A DNA stretch of 64,000 nt, taken from positions 8,661,501 to 8,725,500 of the forward strand of contig NZ_JACHNB010000001.1 of the NCBI RefSeq assembly GCF_014205225.1, read 5' to 3'. The stretch is from Actinoplanes octamycinicus (GTDB taxonomy: Bacteria; Actinomycetota; Actinomycetes; Mycobacteriales; Micromonosporaceae). The notes beneath the pieces were generated by a model. That model ran no database searches and was not told the origin of the DNA. It saw nothing but the letters and a program-made list of their open reading frames with translations. Shown here piece after piece: positions 25,075 through 32,916 of the stretch; the first letter of the stretch is position 1, and each line of letters starts with the position of its first letter. Position numbers and translations under genes: made by a program.

Positions 25075-26334
25075 TTGCATGCCCTTCAGGGCCCGTTGCA
25101 GGCAACGGGCTTCGCACGACTCTGGACCGCCGCGGCGGTCTCCAACCTGGGCGACGGGGTCACCATGGTGGCCGGCCCACTCCTGCTCGCGGCGATCAGC
25201 GACGATCCCGCGCTGATCGCCGGCGGCGCGTTCGCCGGCCAACTCCCCTGGCTGCTGTTCGCATTGGTCAGCGGCGCCTTTGTGGACCGCCTGGACCGGC
25301 GGCGGCTGATCGTCACGGTCAACCTGCTGCGCGGCGCGGTGCTGGCCGTGCTGGCCGTGGCCGTCGCGACCGGGCACGTCACGGTGCCGCTGGTCTACCT
25401 GGTGGCGTTCCTGCTCGGGGTCGGTGAGACGCTCGCCGACACGGCGTACGGCGCGTTGCTGCCGTCGGTGGTCGCGCCGGAGGACCTGGACCGGGCCAAC
25501 GCCCGGCTCGGCGCGACGTTCACGATCGCCAACCAGTTCGTCGCCAAGCCGTTCGGCGCGTGGCTCTACGGGATCGCCGCCGCGTTGCCGTTCGGCCTGG
25601 ACGCGGCGTCCTTCGTGGCCGCCGCCCTGCTCATCGCCGGACTGTCCCGCACCGCGGCCCCGCTCCCGGGGAGCAGCTCACCGCCCGCGTCGGAGCCGGC
25701 CCCGGCCAGGCGCCGGGACCTGCGGGCCGAGATCCGCGAAGGCCTCCGCTGGCTGTGGAACCACCGCCTGCTCCGCACCCTGGCGCTGGCGATGGGCGTC
25801 GCGAACATCGTGTTCTGCGCGGCGTTCGCGGTCTTCGTCCTCTATGCCCGGGACCGCCTCGGCCTGTCCGAGGTCGGCTTCGGCTTCCTGCTGACCACGT
25901 TCGCGGTCGGCGGGCTGACCGGCGCCGGGCTCGCCACCAGGCTGTCCCGCCGCTTCGGCACCGGCCGGGTGCTGCGCGCCGGCCTGATCGTCGAACTCGG
26001 CACCCACCTGACCCTGGCGATCACCACCAACCCGGTGATCGCCGGGGCCGCCATTGTGATCTTCGGAGTGCACGCCATGGTGTGGGGCGTGCTGGTCACC
26101 ACGATCCGCCAGCGAGCCGTCCCGGACCCGTTGCGCGGCCGGGTCGGCAGCGTCTACGCCCTCCTGGAGACCGGCGGCGCGGCCGTGGGCTGGCTGCTCG
26201 GCGCGATCATGACCCAGTTCTGGTCGGTCACCACCCCGTTCTGGTTCGCGGCGTCCGCGATGCTCGCGGTCACCGCCGCGGCCTGGCGTCCGCTCTCCAG
26301 GATCAACCCCGTTCCCGGTACGCCCACCGCCTGA
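25075..26334 (+). CDS. Major facilitator superfamily exporter
   Basis: A 419-residue MFS transporter with about 12 hydrophobic helices and a central cytoplasmic loop (about 205-235) rich in Pro, Ala and Arg. The N-terminus FARLWTAAAVSNLGDGVTMVAGPLL and the loop-2 motif GAFVDRLDRRRLI are typical of the MFS_3-like antibiotic/macrolide efflux group. The start is TTG 25075, with GAGGAG five bases upstream; an ATG four bases further on is out of frame. Codons 6-12 contain a palindrome (GCCCGTTG / CAACGGGC) that could hide the translation start, and a short ORF precedes the gene. Confidence 0.9.
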   Translation: MHALQGPLQATGFARLWTAAAVSNLGDGVTMVAGPLLLAAISDDPALIAGGAFAGQLPWLLFALVSGAFVDRLDRRRLIVTVNLLRGAVLAVLAVAVATGHVTVPLVYLVAFLLGVGETLADTAYGALLPSVVAPEDLDRANARLGATFTIANQFVAKPFGAWLYGIAAALPFGLDAASFVAAALLIAGLSRTAAPLPGSSSPPASEPAPARRRDLRAEIREGLRWLWNHRLLRTLALAMGVANIVFCAAFAVFVLYARDRLGLSEVGFGFLLTTFAVGGLTGAGLATRLSRRFGTGRVLRAGLIVELGTHLTLAITTNPVIAGAAIVIFGVHAMVWGVLVTTIRQRAVPDPLRGRVGSVYALLETGGAAVGWLLGAIMTQFWSVTTPFWFAASAMLAVTAAAWRPLSRINPVPGTPTA

Positions 26335-26382
26335 TCGCCCGGCGTGCCCGGCCCCCGCGGCCGGGCACGCCGGACCCCGGCG

Positions 26383-27180
26383 TCACGGTACGACCTGCGC
26401 GTTCTGCCCCCGGAGGAGATCCAGCGCCGAGTCCAGCAGCGCCGGGCTGCTCGCGAACACGAACGCCCCACTCCCCGGCCGCTCCTGCCCGTTCAGCCCG
26501 CGGAAGCACCCACCCGCCTCCGGGATGATCACCGAGCTGGCCGCGAAGTCCCAGATCTGCCCGCCGGTCTGCACCGCCACGTCCAGGTCACCCTGCGCCA
26601 CCAGCAACGGCGGATGCACCGGCCACGGCTCCTCGGCCGCCACCGCGATCAGCGGCGCCGCGATCTCCCGCCCCCAGTCCAGCGGCACCACCCCGAGCCG
26701 GCTCCCGGCCACCCGGTCCGGCGCCGCCGCCACGTGGATCCGCTCCGCCGCGACGATCCCGCCGTCGACGACCTTCCCGCGGTAGGCCCCGGCCCCGCGC
26801 GAGGCCCACCACGCGAGCCCCTGCACCGGCACCACCTGCACCCCGGTGGTGACCTCCCCCTCCACCTCCAGCGCGATCAGCACCAGCCACCGCCCGTCGC
26901 CCTTGACGAACAACGCCGTCCCGTCGATCGGGTCGATGATCCATCGGCGCCCGTTCCGGCTGGTCGTCTCGCCGTGCTCCTCGCCGAGCACGGCGTCGTC
27001 CGGCCGCGCCTCGGCGAGCACCGCCCGGATCGCGTGCTCGACCGCGCGGTCGGCCAGGGTCACCACGGTGCCGTCCTTCTTGATCTCCTGCGGCAGGTCG
27101 GCGATCACCGCGAAGTGGCGGAGCGCCTCGGCGGCGCCGGTCAGTGCGGCCCGCTGGGCCAGTTCGAGATCCGTCTCCAC
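26383..27180 (-). CDS. Inositol-monophosphatase-family enzyme
   Basis: A 265-residue Mg-dependent, Li-sensitive-type phosphatase. The metal-binding motifs are GEEHGETT and WIIDPIDGTALFVKGD (the DPIDGT core), and the C-terminal WDFAASSVIIPEAGG supplies the third metal ligand. Family members dephosphorylate inositol phosphate, histidinol phosphate (HisN) or 3'-phosphoadenosine phosphates; the sequence alone does not decide, and the short GDGRWLVLIALE region resembles HisN-like actinobacterial proteins. GTG 27180 is chosen because it starts at the conserved METDLELAQRAAL helix. Divergent from the TetR-acyl-CoA-ligase operon. Confidence 0.88.
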   Translation of the reverse strand: METDLELAQRAALTGAAEALRHFAVIADLPQEIKKDGTVVTLADRAVEHAIRAVLAEARPDDAVLGEEHGETTSRNGRRWIIDPIDGTALFVKGDGRWLVLIALEVEGEVTTGVQVVPVQGLAWWASRGAGAYRGKVVDGGIVAAERIHVAAAPDRVAGSRLGVVPLDWGREIAAPLIAVAAEEPWPVHPPLLVAQGDLDVAVQTGGQIWDFAASSVIIPEAGGCFRGLNGQERPGSGAFVFASSPALLDSALDLLRGQNAQVVP

Positions 27181-27216
27181 GAATCCATCCTGCCGGGTCG
27201 GGGCTGCGGGGTTGCC

Positions 27217-27238
27217 CCATGACGAGGTAACGTCGTGG
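27217..27238. promoter_or_regulatory. Candidate TetR operator between IMPase and tetR genes
   Basis: CCATGACG-AGGTAA-CGTCGTGG has 8-bp arms with one G-T-type mismatch and lies 43 bp upstream of the TetR start at 27281. TetR proteins usually bind dyads of this size in their own promoter. Confidence 0.35.
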
Positions 27239-27280
27239 AAAGCTTGAAGTAACAAGGCGTACTCGAATAGGGAATGCGTG

Positions 27281-27898
27281 ATGTCGGACCGGATCGCCAG
27301 CGGCGTGGTGTTCACCGTCCCGCCGTCGCTGCCCCGCGGCCGGCACGAGCTGCCCCGCGAGCAGGTGGTCGCCGCCCAGCGTGAGCGGATGCTGATCGCC
27401 GCCACCGAGCTGCTGGCCGGCGCCGGCTACCGCGGCTTCGGGGTGCGCGAGATCTGCGCCCGGGCGGCGGTGTCCCGGGCCGCGTTCTACGAGTGCTTCA
27501 CCGACAAGGACGCCTGCGTCTACGCCGCCTACGACCGGTTCATCGCGGTCTTCCTGGACCGGCTCGGCACCGGCACCGGGGTCGGCGACTTCGTCACGTC
27601 GTACCTCAGCACTCTGACCAGCGATCGGGTCGCGGCCCGGGCCTTCCAGGTGGAGATGGACGCCCTCGGGCGGCCGGCCCGGCAGCGGCGCCGGCAGGCG
27701 ATCGAGCGGCTCGCCGCGCTGGTCCGCGATCTGCTCCCGGGCGGCTCGGCGGTGCCGCTGAGCGCCTGCGTCGGGGCGATCTACGCGCTGCGGCAGATCG
27801 CCTCGGACGGGCTGGACAGCGACGACGATCCCGACCTGGTGGCGCTCGCCCCGGAACTGACGACCTGGTTGACTCGGATGGTGGAGGACCCCGCATGA
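27281..27898 (+). CDS. TetR-family transcriptional regulator
   Basis: A 205-residue repressor with an N-terminal TetR helix-turn-helix after an unusually long leader (MLIAATELLAGAGYRGFGVREICARAAVSRAAFYECFTDKDACVYAAY, about residues 36-82) and a helical ligand domain. It overlaps the acyl-CoA ligase start by 4 bp (ATGA), so it is probably the acyl-CoA-responsive regulator of that gene, like other FadR-type TetR proteins. ATG 27281 follows an in-frame GTG at 27278; either may be used. Confidence 0.9.
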   Translation: MSDRIASGVVFTVPPSLPRGRHELPREQVVAAQRERMLIAATELLAGAGYRGFGVREICARAAVSRAAFYECFTDKDACVYAAYDRFIAVFLDRLGTGTGVGDFVTSYLSTLTSDRVAARAFQVEMDALGRPARQRRRQAIERLAALVRDLLPGGSAVPLSACVGAIYALRQIASDGLDSDDDPDLVALAPELTTWLTRMVEDPA

Positions 27899-29673
27899 CC
27901 CCGACCTGCACCGCGCCGACGGCCGAGGACGCGCTCCTCGCCGAGCTGCGGACCGCCGAGCCGGCCTCGTTCGGCGCGATGTTCCTGGCCCGCGCGCGGG
28001 AGCAGCCGGCGGCGACCGCCTACCTGCGGCCCGGCCCGGACGGCACCTGGCAGGCGCAGACCTGGGCGCAGACCGCCACCGCGGTCACCGAGATCGCGGC
28101 CGGGCTGCTCGCCCTCGGGCTGCGGCCGGAGGACCGGGTGGCGATCGCCAGCGGCACCCGGGTCGAGTGGATCGAGGCGGATTTCGGGGTGATGTGCGCC
28201 GGCGGGGCCACCACTACGGTCTACCCGTCGTCCTCGCCGGACGAGGTGGCGCACATCCTCACCGACTCGGGCAGCCGGTTCGCGGTCGCGGAGAACGCCG
28301 GCTTCCTGGCCAAGCTGCTCTTCGACGGCACCCCGGTCGAGCGGGTGGTGCTGATCGACGGCGACGCGACCGGCGATGCCCGCGTGCTCACCCTCGCCGA
28401 GCTGCGCGAACTCGGCCGGGACAGCGCGCCCGCGACGGTCGAGGCGGCGGTCGCCCGGGTCCGGCCGGACGACCTGGCCACGCTGATCTACACGTCCGGG
28501 ACGACCGGCCTGCCGAAAGGTGTCCGGATCGCCCACCGCGCCTGGGTGTACCAGGGCCTGGCGATCCGGGCGATGGGCATCGTGCACCCCGACGACCTGG
28601 GCTACCTCTGGCTGCCCCTGTCCCACGCGTTCGGCAAGGCGTTGTTGAGCTGCCAGCTCTCGGTCGGGTTCCCGTTCGCGGTGGACGGGGACGTGAGCAG
28701 GATCGTGCAGCGGCTCGGCGAGGTGCGGCCGACCATCATGCCGGCCGTCCCGCGGATCTTCGAGAAGGTCTACGCCGCTGTCAGTGGTGCTTCCGGCGTA
28801 CAGCAAAAGCTCTTGACCTGGGCCGTGCGCGTGGCGGCGGACCGCAAGTCGGGATGGCGGTTCCGCATCGCGGACCGCCTGGTGCTCACGAAGATCCGGG
28901 CGCGGTTCGGCGGCCGGATGCGCTACTTCATCTCCGGCGCGGCGGCGCTGTCGCCGGACATCGCGCGGTGGTTCGACGCGATCGGACTGCCGATCGCGGA
29001 GGGTTATGGCCTGACCGAGTCGTGCGCGACGACGATCTTCAACCGGCCGGACGACCCCGAGTACGGCACCGTCGGCCGGCCGCTGCCCGGCACCCGGGTG
29101 CGGATCGCCGAGGACGGGGAGATCCTGCTCAGCGGGCCGGGCATGATGCAGGGCTACCACGGGCTGGACTCCAGCGCCACGCTGCGGGACGGCTGGCTGC
29201 ACACCGGGGACATCGGCGAGATCACCGAGCGCGGCTCGCTGCGCATCACCGACCGTAAGAAAGACCTGATCAAGACGTCGAACGGCAAGTACGTCGCGCC
29301 GCAGGCGATCGAGGCCCGGTTCAAGGCGATCTGCCCGCTGGCCGGCGCGTTCGTGGTGCACGGCGAGAAGCGCAAGTTCATCACCGCGCTGATCGACCTC
29401 GATCCGGACGAGGCCCGGAAGTGGGCCGCGGCCCACGGCCTCGGCGACGCCACGCACGCCGACATCGCCCGGTCCGCCGCCCTCCAGGAGGCGATGGCGG
29501 GGTACGTCGAGCAGCTCAACGCCGGCCTCAACTCCTGGGAGACGATCAAGAAGTTCGCGGTGCTGGAGCGGAACCTCGGCGTCGAGACCGGTGAGCTGAC
29601 GTCGTCGCTGAAGCTGCGCCGGCGGGTGATCGAGGAGCGTTATCGCCCCCTCCTGGACGATCTCTACGCGTAA
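27895..29673 (+). CDS. Long-chain acyl-CoA synthetase (FadD15-like)
   Basis: A 592-residue AMP-forming ligase of the long-chain (LC-FACS) group. Motifs are LIYTSGTTGLPKGV (P-loop), YLWLPLSHAF, the group-specific YFISGAAALSPDIARWFDAIG, EGYGLTESCA, GWLHTGDIGE, TDRKKDLIKTSNGKYVAPQ and the terminal region SSLKLRRRVIEERY. It activates long-chain fatty acids for degradation or lipid synthesis. Two copies of this superfamily (here and 10422-11969) are present but belong to different subgroups. Translationally coupled to the TetR gene. Confidence 0.94.
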   Translation: MTPTCTAPTAEDALLAELRTAEPASFGAMFLARAREQPAATAYLRPGPDGTWQAQTWAQTATAVTEIAAGLLALGLRPEDRVAIASGTRVEWIEADFGVMCAGGATTTVYPSSSPDEVAHILTDSGSRFAVAENAGFLAKLLFDGTPVERVVLIDGDATGDARVLTLAELRELGRDSAPATVEAAVARVRPDDLATLIYTSGTTGLPKGVRIAHRAWVYQGLAIRAMGIVHPDDLGYLWLPLSHAFGKALLSCQLSVGFPFAVDGDVSRIVQRLGEVRPTIMPAVPRIFEKVYAAVSGASGVQQKLLTWAVRVAADRKSGWRFRIADRLVLTKIRARFGGRMRYFISGAAALSPDIARWFDAIGLPIAEGYGLTESCATTIFNRPDDPEYGTVGRPLPGTRVRIAEDGEILLSGPGMMQGYHGLDSSATLRDGWLHTGDIGEITERGSLRITDRKKDLIKTSNGKYVAPQAIEARFKAICPLAGAFVVHGEKRKFITALIDLDPDEARKWAAAHGLGDATHADIARSAALQEAMAGYVEQLNAGLNSWETIKKFAVLERNLGVETGELTSSLKLRRRVIEERYRPLLDDLYA

Positions 29674-29676
29674 GGT
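29671..29676 (+). promoter_or_regulatory. Possible -10 hexamer TAAGGT before the VOC gene
   Basis: TAAGGT lies 6 nt before ATG 29683 and includes the ligase stop codon. It may give the VOC gene its own leaderless transcript; coincidence with the stop codon is possible. Confidence 0.3.
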
Positions 29677-29682
29677 CGGCCT

Positions 29683-30063
29683 ATGCATCGAAGCCGGTTG
29701 TTCGGAGTCCTGATCGACACCCCGGCGAAGGAGGCCGACGCCGCGGTCTCCTTCTGGGCCACCGCGCTGGGCGGCAGCGCCCGGCCGGCCCCGGGCGAGC
29801 CGGAGTACACCGGGATCACCGGCGCGGTCCCCGGCACGGCGGTGGTGGTGCAGTCGGTCGACGACGCGCCCCGCTACCACATGGACATCGAGACGGACGA
29901 CGTCGAGGCGGAGACCGCCCGGCTGCTCCGGGCCGGCGCCACCGTGGTCACCGACAACGGCGAGCACAAGATCCTCCGGGCGCCGGGCGGTCACCTGCTG
30001 TGCGTGGTGCCGGTGCAGAGCTCCGAGCACCTCTTCGCCACCGACGCCAAGGTGTGGCCCTGA
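29683..30063 (+). CDS. VOC-superfamily (glyoxalase/bleomycin-resistance-like) protein
   Basis: A 126-residue single-domain protein with the paired beta-alpha-beta-beta-beta modules of the vicinal oxygen chelate fold: LFGVLIDTPAKEADAAVSFWATALGG at the start, YHMDIETDDVEAETARLLRAGAT in the centre and APGGHLLCVVPVQ at the end. His in YHMDI and Glu-bearing segments could form a metal site, but no activity can be assigned. It lies 9 bp after the ligase gene and is convergent with the SnoaL-like gene, 3 bp away. Confidence 0.85.
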   Translation: MHRSRLFGVLIDTPAKEADAAVSFWATALGGSARPAPGEPEYTGITGAVPGTAVVVQSVDDAPRYHMDIETDDVEAETARLLRAGATVVTDNGEHKILRAPGGHLLCVVPVQSSEHLFATDAKVWP

Positions 30064-30066
30064 CCG

Positions 30067-30441
30067 TCACCGCCGCAGGGCCGCCGCGATCGCCGCGTGG
30101 TCGTGATAGTCACGGGACTCCACGATCAGGCCGTCCCTGATCCGCAGCACCTGGACGTTCGCCATCCGGAAGTCCGGTCCGGCGTAGTCGTACTCCGCCA
30201 CGATCACCTCGGGATCGGCCGTCTCGTGCACCCGCACGTTGTCCGGGCTGAGCGTGATCGGCAGCGCCGCCGCCGCCGCGAAGTGCCGGGCCACCTCGTC
30301 GCGCCCGCGCAGCCGAGTCCGCCGCGGGTCGAACGGCATCGTCACCACCGCGTCCGGCGCGTAGAGCTCACCGAGCGTGTCCCACTCGCCGCGGCCGATG
30401 CCGCCGGAGAGCCGGGCGAAGACCTCGCGGGGTGTTTCCAT
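30067..30441 (-). CDS. SnoaL-like (NTF2 fold) protein
   Basis: A 124-residue NTF2-fold protein. The opening METPREVFARLSGGIGRGEWDTLGELYAPDAVVTMPF and the segments LRGRDEVARHFAAAAAL and LRIRDGLIVESRDYHDHAAIAAAL match SnoaL-like ketosteroid-isomerase-type proteins. GGAGGTGG lies 5 nt upstream of ATG 30441, a strong ribosome site, so longer frames are rejected. The gene is divergent from a TetR gene with two palindromic operators between them, so it is the probable target of that repressor. The substrate is unknown. Confidence 0.9.
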   Translation of the reverse strand: METPREVFARLSGGIGRGEWDTLGELYAPDAVVTMPFDPRRTRLRGRDEVARHFAAAAALPITLSPDNVRVHETADPEVIVAEYDYAGPDFRMANVQVLRIRDGLIVESRDYHDHAAIAAALRR

Positions 30442-30462
30442 GGTCCACCTCCGTGCAGAATA

Positions 30463-30505
30463 GGAGTGCGTACTCCGTTTCGAGCATACGGAGTACTCAC
30501 TCCGT
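30463..30505. promoter_or_regulatory. Twin TetR operators in the SnoaL-tetR divergent promoter
   Basis: ACGGAGT-ACTC-ACTCCGT (30488-30505) is a perfect 7-bp-arm dyad; GGAGT-GCGT-ACTCC (30463-30476) is a shorter copy with centres 27 bp apart. Together they also form a larger inverted repeat (30464-30478 and 30488-30502, one mismatch). This suggests two repressor dimers covering both promoters. Confidence 0.65.
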
Positions 30506-30521
30506 TTAGGAAGGGGTTCGG

Positions 30522-31040
30522 GTGCCACGTGCCGACGCCCAGCGCAACCGGGCGCGCCTGCTGCAGGTCGCCGAGGAGGTCTTCGCCGAGCGTGGCCCGG
30601 CCGTCGCCACCGAGGAGATCGCCCGGGCGGCCGGGGTCGGGATCGGCACCCTGTTCCGGCACTTCCCCACCAAGGAGGCGCTGCTCCAGGAGGTCTACCT
30701 GACCCGGCTGCGCCGCCTCGCCGACGACGCCGCCGCGTCCCCGACCCTGGCCGGCTGGATCCGCCGCGCCGTCGAACAGTCCCGCGTCAAGAACGCCTTC
30801 GCCGACGCCCTCACCGAGGCCGGCCTCGACCCGCGCGGCGTGGCCGGCGACGTCCACCGCGACCTGCTCGCCGCCATCGACACCATGCTCCGCCGCGACC
30901 AGTCGGCCGGCGCCGTCCGCGCCGACCTGCGGGTCCCGGACGTCATCGCGTTGCTGGCCGGCGCCTCCCGGGCCGTCGAGGTCTCCCCGGACAGCCAGTC
31001 CCGCGTCCTGGACGTCCTCTTCACCGGCCTCAAACCCTGA
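30522..31040 (+). CDS. TetR-family transcriptional regulator
   Basis: A 172-residue regulator. The helix-turn-helix is at residues 9-55 (NRARLLQVAEEVFAERGPAVATEEIARAAGVGIGTLFRHFPTKEALLQEVY), followed by a short ligand-binding domain with the SetR/TetR_C-like LAGWIRRAVEQSRVKNAFADAL. It starts at GTG 30522 behind AGGAAGG. The divergent SnoaL-like gene and the paired palindromes between them indicate autorepression and control of that gene. Downstream lies 1.5 kb of repeats without genes. Confidence 0.92.
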   Translation: MPRADAQRNRARLLQVAEEVFAERGPAVATEEIARAAGVGIGTLFRHFPTKEALLQEVYLTRLRRLADDAAASPTLAGWIRRAVEQSRVKNAFADALTEAGLDPRGVAGDVHRDLLAAIDTMLRRDQSAGAVRADLRVPDVIALLAGASRAVEVSPDSQSRVLDVLFTGLKP

Positions 31041-31198
31041 CCGGCGCGGGGTGCGCTGTCCCGCCCTTTCCGGTACGCCCAGGCCGCGGCCCCTGCGGAC
31101 TCAGCGTCCCACCATCCGCATCAGGGCGTCGTCCACAGCGGGACCGCGCGATCCGGGTCGTGGCCCCTCGGTGCCCGGCAGCGACACCCCCTCAAACC

Positions 31199-31440
31199 CT
31201 GTCGCTTCGTCCGACCGCTCCCCCTGCCGCGTCCCTCACCGCCTGGCCGACCACACCGCACTCGACCGCTGTCGCACCGACTCGCCGCCCGACCGCTCCC
31301 CTGCCGCGTCCCTCACCGCCCGGCCGACCACACCGCACTCAACCCCTGTCGCACCGACTCGCCGCCCGACAACTCCCCTGCCGCGTCCCTCACCGCCCGG
31401 CCGACCACACCGCACTCAACCGCTGTCGCACCGCCTCACC
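31199..31440. repeat. 77-bp tandem repeat, ~3 copies
   Basis: CTGTCGC recurs at 31199, 31269, 31346 and 31423. The body contains CTGCCGCGTCCCTCACCGCC and GGCCGACCACACCGCACTC. Later copies are nearly identical; the first is shortened to 70 bp. Confidence 0.88.
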
Positions 31441-32048
31441 GCCCGAGAAGTCCGCCGCGCCGCGCTGGCGCGTTGCGCTGGCGCGTTGCGCGCTCCCTGG
31501 CTCGAATCCGACGAGACCTCACCGCCTGCCCCTGCGGAGGCCGCTCCACCGCTTCACCCAGTCCCAACCCACCGGCTCCCTGCGACAATGCCCTTGGTCC
31601 TCGCTGCTCGGGTCCCCCCTCGGCGCCCGCACACACGCCTCCGAGCGCCACCGGCTGGCGCTCAGCGCCGACTCACCACCCCGAAAGAGGCTGGTCACCG
31701 GCCGGGAACAGGAGGACAGGCCGGACAGTTCGCGGGCGACGGTAACGGGGGCAAGCCAGCTGGCGTCCGGCGAGACTCGGCTGGCCGATTCAAGCCACCG
31801 CTGCCGACTCAGCGGGAGTTATCCACATCAGGACGTCGTCCACAGCCCAGCTCCGCGGGATGCCGCTCCCGGGTCACACTGTCTTCGGGCGGCTCCCCCT
31901 GGGAGGGCGGGGACAGGGAAGTTGCCGGGCCGCTGCATTGGCCAGAACGGCCGGGAGCGCCGTCACCACGGCCGAGGCACCCCTCACGACCAGCCGCTGG
32001 CGCGGAGCAGGAGTCCGGCATGGCGCCGTGCACCATGGCAGCGCCGGA

Positions 32049-32294
32049 ACGGCGCGTCACCCGGCTCCGGTGGTGGCGAGACGGCGTCACCCGGGGTCCG
32101 ACAGTGGACGAGGCGGCGCCACCCGGCTCCGACGGTGGACAAGACGGCGCCAACCCGCTCAGGCGGTGGACGAAACGGCGTCACCCGGGGTCCCCCGGTG
32201 GACTGGGCGGTGCCACCCGGCTCCGACGGTGGACGGAGGCGGCGCCACCCAGCTCCAACGGTGGACGAGACGACGTCACCCAGCCCGGGCGGTG
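32049..32294. repeat. 31-32-bp tandem repeat, ~8 copies
   Basis: Unit of the form CGAGACGGCGTCACCCGGCT followed by CCGACGGTGGA, with alternation of GTCACCCGGGG and GCCACCCGGCT versions. Copies are diverged but in register. Confidence 0.82.
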
Positions 32295-32373
32295 CGCGAG
32301 GCGGGTCTGCTGCGGGCGTACCGGAAAGCGACCACCGCAAGCCGAAGCGGACCTCGCGCGTGCGGAAGCGGCC

Positions 32374-32475
32374 CGAGGCACCACGGACCGTGAGCCGGAA
32401 CCGGCCCAAGACACCACGGACCGTGAGCCGGAACCAGTCCGAGGCACCACGGACCGTGAGTGGGGAGCGGCCCAG
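32374..32475. repeat. 33-bp tandem repeat, 3 copies
   Basis: CGAGGCACCACGGACCGTGA plus GCCGGAACCGGCC recurs at 32374, 32407 and 32440. It contains the palindrome-like CACGGACCGTG. Confidence 0.85.
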
Positions 32476-32562
32476 GCCGACGCGATCCCTGACGGCCAGC
32501 GGGAGAGGGCAGGCGGCGGGTGAGCCAGCGGGTCCGGGTGGCCGGGACGGGTGGAGCAGCCG

Positions 32563-32916
32563 TCAGTCGAGGCGGAACAAATCGCCGGCGCGGGTGGCGG
32601 TGAGGAGCCAGCGCAGGTGGGGCTGCGGGTTCCGCAGGTGGCAGGTGGCGTCGCGGGCGCCGGCCACGCTGCGCGCCGCGACCAGCATGCGCAAGCCGGC
32701 CGCGTCGCAGAAGTCGACGCGGGCCACGTCGATGTGGATGTGGCGGACCGGGACGGTGAGGCCGAGCACGTCGTAGACGCGGGTGAGATCGTAGAGCTGG
32801 GTTTGCAGCGCGGTCACCGACATCGCGTCCAGGCTGCCCCACAGTTCGATCATCAACCGGTCGCCGTGCCGGGCGCCGGCGATCCTGGTGCCCCCGAACG
32901 CGGGATCAGGGCTCAT
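32563..32916 (-). CDS. STAS-domain protein (anti-sigma-factor antagonist-like)
   Basis: A 117-residue STAS protein. The core VRHIHIDVARVDFCDAAGLRMLVAAR corresponds to the SpoIIAA/RsbV switch region, but the phosphorylatable Ser of the DSSG-type motif is Ala (CDAAG). It may therefore be locked in an unphosphorylated, constitutively binding form. ATG 32916 follows GGAGGTGCCGTC and overlaps the upstream STAS-HATPase gene by 4 bp. Together they look like a partner-switch pair controlling a sigma factor encoded elsewhere, or antagonising it constitutively. Confidence 0.88.
   Translation of the reverse strand: MSPDPAFGGTRIAGARHGDRLMIELWGSLDAMSVTALQTQLYDLTRVYDVLGLTVPVRHIHIDVARVDFCDAAGLRMLVAARSVAGARDATCHLRNPQPHLRWLLTATRAGDLFRLD

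Larger units (their letters stand above)
31041..32562. other. Gene-free minisatellite island flanked by an inverted 15-bp motif
   Basis: No convincing gene in about 1.5 kb; open frames on both strands arise from repeat periods divisible by or near multiples of three. It contains three tandem arrays (listed separately). CTTTCCGGTACGCCC at 31066-31080 and its exact complement at 32314-32328 lie in inverted orientation. A diverged ~45-bp direct repeat (31093-31139 and 31801-31846, around ATC-CATCAGG-CGTCGTCCACAGC) is present; the second copy includes TTATCCACA, a consensus DnaA box, at 31819-31827. Confidence 0.75.

Noticed and set aside
31051..32776. 490- and 538-codon frames in the repeat island
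   Set aside because: Pure minisatellite translation (Pro/Thr/Arg-rich), overlapping each other in different frames.
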